Counted from the stretch's first letter, positions 1-7,629 are shown. The stretch is 15,485 nucleotides of DNA from Candidatus Nomurabacteria bacterium CG_4_9_14_0_2_um_filter_32_10 (GCA_002788475.1 PFRK01000058.1:1-15485), one strand, 5' to 3'. Made by a program: numbers and translations. Notes: generated from the sequence alone by a model not told the origin.

Positions 1-1190
1 ATTTTAGGTACTAATTCTTCATATTCTTCCTTTGTGTATTGTTTGTTCAGGATGCAGTAGGATTTGTTGCGGAGACCGATGCAGGCGAAGAGATCGTGAG
101 AATTAACACAATTATAAGAATAGAAAATTCTGCTACTACCTTTAACAAAATAACTAAAATAATAATCAGAATTTTCAGAGTATTCAAAACCAATAGCAAT
201 AGTTTCATATACTTTTTCTGCTGTTGGCATTCCATAATTATCATAAGAATCTTTCACTCCTGAAACAACATAATGGGTATATTTACAATTTTCTGATCCA
301 GAACCAAAAACATCAAAACAATGTTTACAATTTCTAGTATTGGAAAGATTATCACCTGAAGAATTTTTTGTATTAATTAAATGCCCATATTTATGTATAG
401 ATTTCTTGTATATTTCGTAAAATTGAGACTTTAAATTTTCTAAATTTTCAAAGTTCCCAATATTAAATTCTTCTATTTTTTTTAAATACTCTTCCCGAGA
501 GTATTGCTTATTCCAAATACAATAATTTTTATTTCGTAAATTGGTACAACCAAAGCAATTTTGACAATTGCGACAATCATATAAAAACATACAATCGGTA
601 CAATTTTCAGATTGCTTGCTGAAAGATAAACGGTAGGAATTTTCACATTGAATATTTTCATAACATAATTCTAATTTATCTCCATTAAATATATCAGCCA
701 CATCTTTTGAAAAAGATATATTTTTTGAATAAAAAGATCTTTCATCATCCTTCCCACCAAAACATAAATAACAATCTTTATCGTTAGCAGTAAAATTGCA
801 ATAATCAGAATTTAATTGTCTCCCCCCAGAAAACAGACTAATCAAAGGAACTTTTTTAAAAAGTGTTTCAAATTGTTTAAAAAACAATTCGTCATAATTA
901 TAGTCTGCTTTAAAAGTCATCGGATCCCATTTATCGCTCCACCAACAATCATGACAGTATACAGCTTGAGACAAATCGGGATTATACATTGAAATAATTT
1001 TTTTACTACAACTATTACATTCCCTTCTATAAAAAGTTCTCTCGTTTCTCCATAATAATCTTCTCATCAAACGACAGTCTGGACAAAAAGTTGGCGGAGG
1101 GACTTTTATTTTTTCATAAAATTTAAAATCCTCAGATTCTATAGTGAAATCTTTCTTACAACTCTGACAATTTTTGGTTTCACTTTCCAT
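1..1190 (-). CDS. Cysteine-rich zinc-ribbon protein with repeated LRNK-YCI-NKQY module (C-terminus off window)
   Basis: An open frame runs from ATG at 1190 to the left edge without a stop: 396 complete codons, C-terminus missing. It holds 26 cysteines. The N-terminus has four CxxC pairs (C8/C11, C36/C39, C58/C61, C79/C82), with CPDCR at 36-40 and WWSDKWDP at 83-90, suggesting two zinc-binding knuckles. Further on, Cys and Asn recur in short turns (CxNCxNCxGC at 206-215). A module reading roughly C..LRNK.YCI.NKQY..EEY occurs at about 215-235 and again at 370-390. There is no signal peptide or membrane segment. I recall similar proteins as common in Parcubacteria, sometimes under an unconvincing CaiB/BaiF label; function is unknown to me. 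The start is 18 nt beyond the purN stop, and an extended -10 ends 6 nt before the ATG, so the gene probably has its own leaderless promoter. The regular Cys/Asn spacing might mean a solenoid fold, which is inference only. Confidence 0.85.
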   Translation of the reverse strand, partial: MESETKNCQSCKKDFTIESEDFKFYEKIKVPPPTFCPDCRLMRRLLWRNERTFYRRECNSCSKKIISMYNPDLSQAVYCHDCWWSDKWDPMTFKADYNYDELFFKQFETLFKKVPLISLFSGGRQLNSDYCNFTANDKDCYLCFGGKDDERSFYSKNISFSKDVADIFNGDKLELCYENIQCENSYRLSFSKQSENCTDCMFLYDCRNCQNCFGCTNLRNKNYCIWNKQYSREEYLKKIEEFNIGNFENLENLKSQFYEIYKKSIHKYGHLINTKNSSGDNLSNTRNCKHCFDVFGSGSENCKYTHYVVSGVKDSYDNYGMPTAEKVYETIAIGFEYSENSDYYFSYFVKGSSRIFYSYNCVNSHDLFACIGLRNKSYCILNKQYTKEEYEELVPK

Positions 1191-1196
1191 AATATA

Positions 1197-1205
1197 ATTA
1201 TATCA
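1197..1205 (-). promoter_or_regulatory. Extended -10 promoter of the Cys-rich gene
   Basis: TGATATAAT reads on the minus strand in the short gap after purN: a perfect TATAAT hexamer with the TG of an extended -10. It ends 6 nt before the ATG at 1190, so transcription would begin at or next to the start codon. No clear -35 is visible. Confidence 0.6.
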
Positions 1206-1207
1206 AT

Positions 1208-1927
1208 TTAACCGTTAGGATACATTTTTATTGCTAATTCTTTACATTTCTCTAAAATGCCTTCTTCACCCTCACAAACAAGTGGTTCTTCGCGATAAAA
1301 TTCTTCCACTCTTCCTAGAGAAAAATCTTCCAAAGCTTCAATCTGAACTTTATGTTCAATAGGAAGCACTCGAGCTTGCAATATTTCCGCTGTATCATCT
1401 ATAAATATTGGAACCCGTTCTCTTTTTATAATTTTACCTTCATCAAAATGAGAAGTCACATAGTGTGCTGTTGCTTCTGTCCAAAAATCACGATTCGTCC
1501 TGCGAACAAATTCTATCCGTGCTTGATGCACTCGTAATCCATACATACCACTACCTCCAAAATCAGGTCTTCCATTATCCAATGGTCCTGGATGTTGGTT
1601 TATAATTCTTCCTTTATAAGCTTCACAAAGATTTTTCGGTGTTTTAACAAGCCAACCATATTGACCAATAAAATCTACATCTCTTTCTTTGCATAAAGAA
1701 AGAATGGCTTGACCAAAATCTTCCTCCGTAGTAAAAGATCTTCTATTTAATACCACAACATCTTCTTTTTGTATACCGAGATCTAGTGCTTTTTTTATTC
1801 CTAAAATATTAGATTTACTAGCAACCACAAGTACAGGGATAATATTTTGCAATGTATTATCCTTACAAGCTTTTATTATGGCTTCCATTGTTGTTCCTCC
1901 GCCTGATATAAATAATGCGATTTTCAT
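1208..1927 (-). CDS. purN: Phosphoribosylglycinamide formyltransferase-like protein (PurN family)
   Basis: A 239-residue formyltransferase-fold protein, likely transferring the formyl group of 10-formyl-THF to GAR in purine synthesis. The N-terminus MKIALFISGGGTTMEAII fits the PurN glycine-rich phosphate loop (8-13). The catalytic Asn-x-His is N110-Q-H112 in INQHPGPL, where E. coli has NIHPSLLP, and the catalytic Asp is D162 in HFDEGKII. So the N/H/D triad is kept, but the loop after His differs (GPLDNGRPDFGG) and the protein is about 25 residues longer than E. coli PurN. Position directly downstream of purF, purQ and purL supports the purine role. It has its own extended -10 promoter and a 71-nt gap after purF, so it may be partly independent of the operon. 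A related formyltransferase of different substrate cannot be fully excluded. Confidence 0.85.
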   Translation of the reverse strand: MKIALFISGGGTTMEAIIKACKDNTLQNIIPVLVVASKSNILGIKKALDLGIQKEDVVVLNRRSFTTEEDFGQAILSLCKERDVDFIGQYGWLVKTPKNLCEAYKGRIINQHPGPLDNGRPDFGGSGMYGLRVHQARIEFVRRTNRDFWTEATAHYVTSHFDEGKIIKRERVPIFIDDTAEILQARVLPIEHKVQIEALEDFSLGRVEEFYREEPLVCEGEEGILEKCKELAIKMYPNG

Positions 1928-1992
1928 CCCGTACGAAATTTTAAATTAATAAACATTACCATTATAACATGCCCCTTGAATTTCTAACGGGA
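1927..1992. repeat. Interrupted inverted repeat around the purN promoter
   Basis: TCCCGTACGAAATT at 1927-1940 and AATTTCTAACGGGA at 1979-1992 are inverted copies, matching at 12 of 14 positions and about 38 nt apart. The arms bracket the purN -10, and one arm touches the purN ATG. In read-through RNA from purF the arms could pair and mask the purN start; they could also be an operator. No regulator is identified. Confidence 0.4.
1961..1969 (-). promoter_or_regulatory. Extended -10 promoter upstream of purN
   Basis: TGTTATAAT on the minus strand, a perfect extended -10, lies in the purF-purN gap about 33 nt before the purN ATG. No convincing -35. It would give a short leader and let purN be transcribed apart from purLQF. 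Confidence 0.6.
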
Positions 1993-1998
1993 CTCGTC

Positions 1999-3390
1999 TT
2001 ATTTATTATATTTTATTTCTTTTTCATGTTCAAAAATAGGTAATGGATATTCTCCATTAAAAGCAGAAAGCGAAAATCTTTTTTTTGGCAAACCTGTAGC
2101 TTTAACCATTCCATCTATAGACAAGAATGACAAAGAAGTCGCTCCCAAATATTGACGAGTTTCTTCTATTGTTTTTTGTGAAGAAATAAGGTTTTCTTGT
2201 TTAGGGGTATCGATACCATAAAAATCTGGAAATTTCACAGGAGCAGAACCAACTAAAAAATGAACTTCTTTAGCTCCAGCATCAAAAAGCATTTTAACTA
2301 TTTGTCGAGAAGTAGTTCCACGAACAATTGAATCATCTATTACTCCAACACGTTTATTTTTAATAACACTATAAAGTACAGATAGTTTCATTTTAACTTT
2401 TTTATCACGTCCTATCTGCAAAGGTTCAATAAATGTACGATGTATATAACGATTTTTATTTAAAGCTATTTCAAAAGGAACACCAGATTCTTGAGAATAT
2501 CCAATCGCAGCTGGAATAGAAGTTTCGGGTACTGGTATTATAACATCAAATTTTATATTTGGATGTTCTTTAAAAAGCATTCTACCAAAATTTTTACGAA
2601 CTTGATAAACAGATTTTCCTAACATTAAACAATCATGGCGAGAAAAATAAACAAATTCAAAAATATCTAATTTCGGTTCTTCTCTAGCTAAAATTTTACT
2701 TTTCATTACTTTTTTTGAAATACTTACCATTTCACCAGGCAATACTTCACGTAAAAGATGAGCACCTACGGTTCTAAGAGCACAACTTTCTGAAGCTATT
2801 ATGGTTTCATTCTCTCTCTTCCCAATCACCAGTGGACGAATCCCCCGTGGATCACGAAAAGCAACCATTTCTTTATTTGAAAGTGCCACACATGAAAATG
2901 CTCCAGTAAAAAGAGGATAAGACCTCTCTATCGCTTTTGACAAAGAAAGTCCTCTTTTCATATAAAAACCGATAGCTTTCGCCATCAGTTCCGAATCTGA
3001 ATTAGATTTAATAAAAACTTTATTCTTCTTTAAAAAATCTACTAATGCCTTTGTACTTGGAAGATTGCCATTATGAGCAAAAGCAATCGTATTATTAATA
3101 ATCACAGGTTGTGCATGTTTTGTACTTGTTCCACGAGAAGTGGAATATCTATTGTGCCCAATAGCAGCAAAGCCATGAAGTTTCTTCATTATTTTTTCAG
3201 TATAAACTTGACTCACTAACCCAGAATTTTTATATGCAAAAAGTCTCTTACCATTAGTCGAAACGATTCCTGTCTGCTCCTGTCCTCTGTGTTGCAAAGC
3301 AAACAATCCGAAATATGTTTGGCGAGATGCTATATTAGGAGCGTTAAATATACCAAAAACTCCACATTTTTCATTTAAATTTTTATCCAT
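1999..3390 (-). CDS. purF: Amidophosphoribosyltransferase PurF
   Basis: PurF (463 residues) makes 5-phosphoribosylamine from PRPP and glutamine, the first committed purine step. The N-terminal MDKNLNEKCGVFGIF places the glutamine nucleophile at Cys9 after a short propeptide that is normally removed. The Ntn glutaminase domain (9 to about 240) shows LQHRGQEQTG (32-41), HNRYST (79-84) and FAHNGNL (104-110). The PRPP-binding loop VGVIDDSIVRGTT is at 348-360. The C-terminal motif that carries two Fe-S cysteines in B. subtilis-type enzymes (C..CF.G.YP) reads SLSAFNGEYP at 440-449, so those cysteines are absent and no 4Fe-4S cluster is expected. The ATG shares one base with the purQ stop (TAATG), implying translational coupling. 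Length is normal for the family. Confidence 0.96.
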   Translation of the reverse strand: MDKNLNEKCGVFGIFNAPNIASRQTYFGLFALQHRGQEQTGIVSTNGKRLFAYKNSGLVSQVYTEKIMKKLHGFAAIGHNRYSTSRGTSTKHAQPVIINNTIAFAHNGNLPSTKALVDFLKKNKVFIKSNSDSELMAKAIGFYMKRGLSLSKAIERSYPLFTGAFSCVALSNKEMVAFRDPRGIRPLVIGKRENETIIASESCALRTVGAHLLREVLPGEMVSISKKVMKSKILAREEPKLDIFEFVYFSRHDCLMLGKSVYQVRKNFGRMLFKEHPNIKFDVIIPVPETSIPAAIGYSQESGVPFEIALNKNRYIHRTFIEPLQIGRDKKVKMKLSVLYSVIKNKRVGVIDDSIVRGTTSRQIVKMLFDAGAKEVHFLVGSAPVKFPDFYGIDTPKQENLISSQKTIEETRQYLGATSLSFLSIDGMVKATGLPKKRFSLSAFNGEYPLPIFEHEKEIKYNK

Positions 3391-4232
3391 TACTTTTTAA
3401 AATAATTAATTGCATTCTTAAAAATCTGTAAACCCACACCTTCTTTTTTTATTTGCTTGCCCCGTACCAAGCTTGCTTTGGTTTGGGGCCAAAGTGGAGA
3501 ATGATGATAAAACATAGCTCTTTCAGGATGAGGCATCATGCCAAGAACCCGTCCATTATACCCTAAGACTCCTCCTATATCATGCATAGCACCATTTGGA
3601 TTTTTTTCTAAATTCTGATATTTACAAATATCCCCTTTCGTATAAATAAAAGCAACCTGATTGGAATTTTTTCCGCCAGAGGTGGATCTACCTTTGGCTG
3701 ACATTTTCTTATATTTCCCATTATCAATGATATATCGTCCCTCACCATGAGCGATGGGAAGAGAAATATTTTTTATACCAGTAAGCCAAGGACTCCTGCC
3801 GATGACTTTTAAATCTACCCAGCGATCAATATATTTGGCATTTTTATTATATGTTAAAGCTCCAGGCAATATTCCCAAAGAAGTCAAAATTTGAAAACCA
3901 TTGCATATTCCTATGACTAAAGTATCACGAGATAAAAATTCTTCTAATTCTTTTGATAGATGATTCCTCATTTTATTAGCATAAGCTTTACCACTTCCAG
4001 TGTCATCTCCAAAAGAAAAACCGCCAGGAAATGCCATAATATCATAATCAAAAAGTATTTTAGGTCTTGCGATGAGTTCATTTATGTGAATTATATCTGC
4101 TTTTCCTCCTGCATATTCAAAAGCAAATTTTGTTTCTTCTTCACAATTAAGTCCATAACCTGAAAGAACAATGGCTTTCGGTTTCTTTATTTTTAATGTT
4201 GGATTATAAGATTTTATTTTTATCTTTTTCAT
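3390..4232 (-). CDS. purQ: FGAM synthase glutaminase subunit PurQ, with palindrome-encoded insertions
   Basis: PurQ is the class I glutamine amidotransferase that feeds ammonia to PurL for FGAM synthesis. From ATG 4232 it has 280 residues, longer than the roughly 225 usual for PurQ. Nucleophile Cys110 lies in GICNGFQIL, and His235/Glu237 in PHPERAMF; IAHGEGRY (160-167) is the family's internal motif. I chose 4232 because it follows the purL stop by one base; a frame extension back to 4271 would overlap purL and adds a hydrophobic stretch foreign to the family. Two segments look inserted: residues 178-187 (SAKGRSTSGG), encoded by a palindromic element at 3672-3701, in a loop where compact PurQs are shorter; and about 248-259 (WPQTKASLVRGK), encoded over an imperfect palindrome. 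Both keep the frame, so the enzyme is probably functional. Confidence 0.94.
   Translation of the reverse strand: MKKIKIKSYNPTLKIKKPKAIVLSGYGLNCEEETKFAFEYAGGKADIIHINELIARPKILFDYDIMAFPGGFSFGDDTGSGKAYANKMRNHLSKELEEFLSRDTLVIGICNGFQILTSLGILPGALTYNKNAKYIDRWVDLKVIGRSPWLTGIKNISLPIAHGEGRYIIDNGKYKKMSAKGRSTSGGKNSNQVAFIYTKGDICKYQNLEKNPNGAMHDIGGVLGYNGRVLGMMPHPERAMFYHHSPLWPQTKASLVRGKQIKKEGVGLQIFKNAINYFKK
3459..3489. repeat. Imperfect 31-nt palindrome inside purQ
   Basis: On the plus strand GCCCC-GT-ACCAA, a 7-nt loop GCTTGCT, then TTGGT-TT-GGGGC. Ten bases on each side pair, interrupted by a 2x2 internal loop. It encodes purQ residues PQTKASLVRG near the C-terminus, in frame. Its GC content is well above the surrounding coding sequence. 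It may be a second palindromic insertion of a different family from the one at 3672. Confidence 0.5.
3672..3701 (-). repeat. Palindromic element copy within the purQ reading frame
   Basis: The minus strand reads TCAGCCAAAGGTAGA followed by TCCACCTCTGGCGGA. This matches the tandem palindromes at 13108-13137 in 26 of 30 positions, in the same internal order. It is exactly ten codons, encoding SAKGRSTSGG of PurQ, and the four differences weaken the palindromes, as expected for an old copy under coding constraint. The match was found by eye. Confidence 0.65.
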
Positions 4233-4233
4233 T

Positions 4234-7230
4234 TTATTCCATTTTATTAGAAAAACTATGATAAATATCAAACATCCTTTTTATATTTTTTTCGATTACT
4301 TTTTTATTATTATATTTTATAGTAATTTTGTTATCTTTTGAAACATTCCCTATTTTTTTAAAGTGTATATCTTTTATTATTTTTTCAAATTTGTTTATAT
4401 TCTTAGGTGAAACTGAAACAAGTATTCTCCCTTGACTCTCAGAAAATAAAAGAGAATCAATAGATGAAGAAGTCCCAGGAATTTTATCTAAAGAAATATC
4501 ACATCCTAACATTCCTCCAATAGAAGCTTTTGCAAGTGCAATAGCTAACCCTCCAGAAGTGAGGGACAGTGAAGAATTTACCAACTCTTTTTCGATTACT
4601 TCTTCTAAGGTTAAATAAGTTTCAATATTTTTTTCTAAGTCAACTTTTGGCACGTTATTACCTATAGCATTATTTTTATTTTTTTCTGCAAGAATTTTAT
4701 AATATTCACTTGCACCTAGTTCATCATGAGTTTCTCCTAATAAATAGATACTATCACCAATATTTTTGAATTCAGGAGAAATTGTTTTTTTAATATCTTT
4801 CATAACTCCAATAGCAGAAATAAGTAAAGTAGGCGGAATAGAAATAGCTACAGGATTTCCTTTTTCGTCATAACCTTTAAAATCATTAAACATACTATCT
4901 TTCCCAGAAATTAAAGGCGTGCCATATCCTACAGCATAGTCATAACAAGCCTTAACTGATTCTACAAGTTGTGCCAGACGGTTTTTATTATAAGAAGAAC
5001 ACCAGCAAAAATTATCTAGTATCGCCAGATGCGAAAGTGTCCCCCCAGCTGAAATGGCATTTCTTATTGCTGTATCTATAGCACAAGCAGACATATGATA
5101 AGCACTTATGTCTCCATAAGAAGGATAAATACCAGTCGATAAAACAACACCCTTCTCCGAAGAAAGTAACGGCCGAAAAACTTGAGCATCTGTATTTATT
5201 TGTCCACGACCTGATAACGGTTTCAAAACAGAAGATGCTTGAACTTCATGATCATATTGCTTTGAAATAAAAGAATATCCATTAATATTTTTATTTTTTA
5301 ATAATTCTTCAAAAATCTCTGACTTAGATACTTTCTCCGTCTTCGGTTTTAAAAAAGTATAAACAATACTTTCTGATTCTAATCTTCTTTTTGGTAAACC
5401 ATTATGTAAAAATTCCAAATCTATATCCATAATAGTTTTGTTTTCATATTTAACTACACATCTACCAGAATCAGTAAATTCACCAACTACAGTCGCTTCT
5501 ACGCCATGACTTTCCATAAGTCTATTCCAAAGTGTCCATTTTTTCTTCGGAACAGAAAGAGTCATCCTCTCTTGAGATTCTGAAATCCAAATTTGCCATG
5601 GTTGTAAACCTGAATATTTTAATGGCACTTTCTCTAAATCAACGACAGCCCCACCACATTCTTTCGCCATTTCAGCTATCGAACAAGAAATACCTCCAGC
5701 CCCATTGTCTGTGATGCTATTGTATAAATCCATACCACGAGCTTCTTTCACTATCGCATCACTTAATTTTTTTTGTGTAATAGGGTCACCTATCTGCACT
5801 GCTGTGGCAGGACTTGTAGAATCCATGGTGACAGAAGAAAATGTAGCTCCATGAATACCATCAGCCCCGACTCGTCCACCGACGACTACAATATAATCTC
5901 CTGCTTCTGCAGATTTTTCATGAGAAAGTTTTCCTAATTTATCTTCTCCAGAAGGAGGTAAATTTCTAGGAATAATTCCGACAGTTCCAACAAAAATTAA
6001 TGGTTTACCTCTAAATCTATCATCATATTTCACAAATCCCGAGACAGTCGGAATCCCCGAACAATTGCCTCCCACATTTACCCCTTTTATGACGCCATCC
6101 ATAATACGTTTGGGTGGAAACATTTTTTGTTTTTTTTCTTTATCTCTGTATAAAGCTTTATCATTTTCCACATTTCCAAAACAAAAACCATATATATTTG
6201 CGACAGGTTTCGCTCCAAGTCCGAAGCCGATAGTATCACGATTTACTCCCACGATGCCTGTGATAGCTCCTCCGAATGGATCAAGTGCAGAAGGACTATT
6301 GTGGGTCTCCACTTTATGCGTTATTAAATAATCATTATCAAAAATAATACCCCCAGAATTATCAGAAAAAACAGAAACACAAAAATCTTTATAGCCTTTT
6401 TGTTTTCTTATTAAATTTGTAGCACCTTTTATATAAGTTTTGTACAAACCATCTTTTATATCATCTATTTGATTTGCAAAAATTGTATGCTTACAATGTT
6501 CAGACCAAGTTTGGGCTAGAGATTCTATTTCAATATCTTTTGGATTTCGTCCAAGTTTTTTAAAGTATTCTTGAATTACTTTCATTGATTCTAGATCAAG
6601 AGCGAGTGGACCTCGTCTTACACCATTTTCATCCATTACTCCTTCACGGCCAATTTTTTTCAATTCTTCATCAGACACATTAAGTGATACAAATAATACA
6701 GGAGTACGTTTTTCTAAAATTACTTCTGGAGCTTTCTGTGGCAAGCCCCTCATTTTTGTAATTTCTTTTACATCAGTAATATAAGCTCGTTCTATCAAAG
6801 GATTGTAAAGCGACAAAGCAATCTTTTGAACATCTTTTAATTTTATTGAGCCAGATATTATAAATATTTTTGAAGTGTATATTTTTAGATTTGAATCTTT
6901 TCTTAAATGAAATAAATCTAAAATGGTCTCTCTGGCAGTATTACCGACATTATCAGTAACTCCAGGCAAGAAACCAATTTCAATAATATAGTTAAATTTA
7001 GCTACTTCATTTAAAATTTTATTTATTGAAAACTTTTCAATAATGGGATTGGTCAAAATTTCTGCAGATTTTAAAATCTGATCACTAGAAAGTGAAGAAT
7101 CTAAAAGATATGAGTCTACTATCTTCACAAACTTAACTTTCCCTGATATATCAAGAGAATTCCATGATTTAAGAAACAGCCTCTCTCGGCTGTCTTTTAT
7201 CTTTGGAATTACATATATTCGGGATATCAT
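4234..7230 (-). CDS. purL: FGAM synthase large subunit PurL with PurS-like N-terminal tandem
   Basis: PurL converts FGAR to FGAM using ATP and ammonia from PurQ. At 998 residues it lies between the small PurL (about 740, with separate PurS) and the large one (about 1295, with fused glutaminase). Residues 1-155 hold two PurS-like modules: one starting RIYVIPK (4-10) and ending ILTNPIIEKF (58-67), the second starting YIIEIGFLPGVTDN (81-94) and ending LYNPLIERAY (141-150). The synthetase core follows: LAQTWSEHCKHTIF (238-251), ETHNSPSALDPFGG (308-321), GGRVGADGIHGATF (451-464), QIGDP (479-483), DNGAGGISCSIAEM (508-521) and ISGKDSMFND (774-783). There is no C-terminal glutaminase; purQ follows directly. 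First gene of the purine operon. A TATAAT ends 8 nt before the ATG, implying a leaderless or nearly leaderless message. Confidence 0.96.
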   Translation of the reverse strand: MISRIYVIPKIKDSRERLFLKSWNSLDISGKVKFVKIVDSYLLDSSLSSDQILKSAEILTNPIIEKFSINKILNEVAKFNYIIEIGFLPGVTDNVGNTARETILDLFHLRKDSNLKIYTSKIFIISGSIKLKDVQKIALSLYNPLIERAYITDVKEITKMRGLPQKAPEVILEKRTPVLFVSLNVSDEELKKIGREGVMDENGVRRGPLALDLESMKVIQEYFKKLGRNPKDIEIESLAQTWSEHCKHTIFANQIDDIKDGLYKTYIKGATNLIRKQKGYKDFCVSVFSDNSGGIIFDNDYLITHKVETHNSPSALDPFGGAITGIVGVNRDTIGFGLGAKPVANIYGFCFGNVENDKALYRDKEKKQKMFPPKRIMDGVIKGVNVGGNCSGIPTVSGFVKYDDRFRGKPLIFVGTVGIIPRNLPPSGEDKLGKLSHEKSAEAGDYIVVVGGRVGADGIHGATFSSVTMDSTSPATAVQIGDPITQKKLSDAIVKEARGMDLYNSITDNGAGGISCSIAEMAKECGGAVVDLEKVPLKYSGLQPWQIWISESQERMTLSVPKKKWTLWNRLMESHGVEATVVGEFTDSGRCVVKYENKTIMDIDLEFLHNGLPKRRLESESIVYTFLKPKTEKVSKSEIFEELLKNKNINGYSFISKQYDHEVQASSVLKPLSGRGQINTDAQVFRPLLSSEKGVVLSTGIYPSYGDISAYHMSACAIDTAIRNAISAGGTLSHLAILDNFCWCSSYNKNRLAQLVESVKACYDYAVGYGTPLISGKDSMFNDFKGYDEKGNPVAISIPPTLLISAIGVMKDIKKTISPEFKNIGDSIYLLGETHDELGASEYYKILAEKNKNNAIGNNVPKVDLEKNIETYLTLEEVIEKELVNSSLSLTSGGLAIALAKASIGGMLGCDISLDKIPGTSSSIDSLLFSESQGRILVSVSPKNINKFEKIIKDIHFKKIGNVSKDNKITIKYNNKKVIEKNIKRMFDIYHSFSNKME

Positions 7231-7238
7231 ATATGGGT

Positions 7239-7244
7239 ATTATA
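7239..7244 (-). promoter_or_regulatory. -10 element of the purL operon
   Basis: Perfect TATAAT on the minus strand, ending 8 nt before the purL ATG. A weak TTTATC lies 17 nt upstream as a possible -35. The predicted transcript start is within a couple of bases of the ATG. Confidence 0.5.
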
Positions 7245-7326
7245 AACTAAAATAGAAAAAAGATAAAATAGGTAGACTTATACAAAAAGTTGCTTTTTAG
7301 ACAATTTTATATTAATCTATATATAT

Positions 7327-7485
7327 ATGTCACAAGAAAGACTTATAAAACTTGCTTGCTCTACTTGTAAGCGTATAAATTACTGGTCCAGCAAAAACAA
7401 GAAACTCGTTACTAAAAAAATCGAGCTTAAAAAATATTGTAAATGGTGTAAAAAGCAAGTTAAGCATAAAGAGATAAAAAAGTAA
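7327..7485 (+). CDS. rpmG: Ribosomal protein bL33
   Basis: A 52-residue basic protein starting MSQERLIKLACSTCKRINYW. Two CxxC pairs (C11/C14 and C38/C41) form the zinc ribbon of C+ type bL33, and IELKKYCKWCKKQVKHKE matches the conserved C-terminal ELKKYCPxCxxHxxHKE block of the family. It is a structural protein of the large ribosomal subunit. It lies on the plus strand, divergent from purL, followed by a terminator hairpin and tRNA-Trp. In many bacteria rpmG and trnW precede secE-nusG; here that continuation is missing, with ddl converging instead. TTGCTT at 7290 and TAATCT at 7313 with 17-bp spacing are weak promoter candidates. Confidence 0.95.
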   Translation: MSQERLIKLACSTCKRINYWSSKNKKLVTKKIELKKYCKWCKKQVKHKEIKK

Positions 7486-7505
7486 TTTATTAATTTTGGC
7501 TTATC

Positions 7506-7514
7506 TGTTATACT
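7506..7514 (+). promoter_or_regulatory. Possible extended -10 before the rpmG terminator
   Basis: TGTTATACT, an extended -10 with one mismatch, sits between rpmG and the terminator hairpin at 7519. A transcript from here would meet the hairpin almost at once, so it drives tRNA-Trp only by read-through, or may be chance. Confidence 0.3.
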
Positions 7515-7518
7515 AAAT

Positions 7519-7541
7519 ACGACCTTAAATGGTCGTTTTTT
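7519..7541 (+). terminator. Rho-independent terminator after rpmG
   Basis: ACGACC and GGTCGT form a 6-bp stem around loop TTAAAT, followed by a run of T at 7536-7541. It ends 18 nt before tRNA-Trp, so the tRNA either depends on read-through or has a promoter I cannot identify. Confidence 0.7.
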
Positions 7542-7558
7542 GATAGTTTATGTTGTTA

Positions 7559-7629
7559 GGGCGATTAGTTAAGTGGAATAACTTCGGTCTCCAAAACCGA
7601 TGTCGGGAGTTCGATTCTCTCATCGCCCG
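7559..7629 (+). tRNA. trnW: tRNA-Trp (anticodon CCA)
   Basis: A 71-nt cloverleaf. The acceptor stem GGGCGAT pairs with ATCGCCC plus discriminator G. The D arm is GTTA/TAAC around a 7-nt loop. The anticodon stem TCGGT/ACCGA encloses CTCCAAA, giving anticodon CCA. The T arm is GGGAG/CTCTC (one G-U pair) around TTCGATT. The 3' CCA is not encoded. It lies 20 nt from the converging ddl stop. Confidence 0.97.

Noticed and set aside
39..263. Short open frames on both strands at the left edge (39-263 plus, 47-244 minus)
   Set aside because: They lie inside the continuous 396-codon Cys-rich frame, which runs off the window; their translations are low-complexity Ile-rich sequence.
1888..1905. Other TCCGCC/GGCGGA occurrences (near 1093, 1896 and 4832) as further palindrome copies
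   Set aside because: They lack the inverted partner and encode conserved family motifs (PPPTFC, SGGGTT, PPTLL), so they are ordinary coding sequence.
4233..4271. Longer start of purQ at 4271
   Set aside because: It overlaps the purL C-terminus, and the added residues are not PurQ-like; ATG 4232 sits one base after the purL stop.
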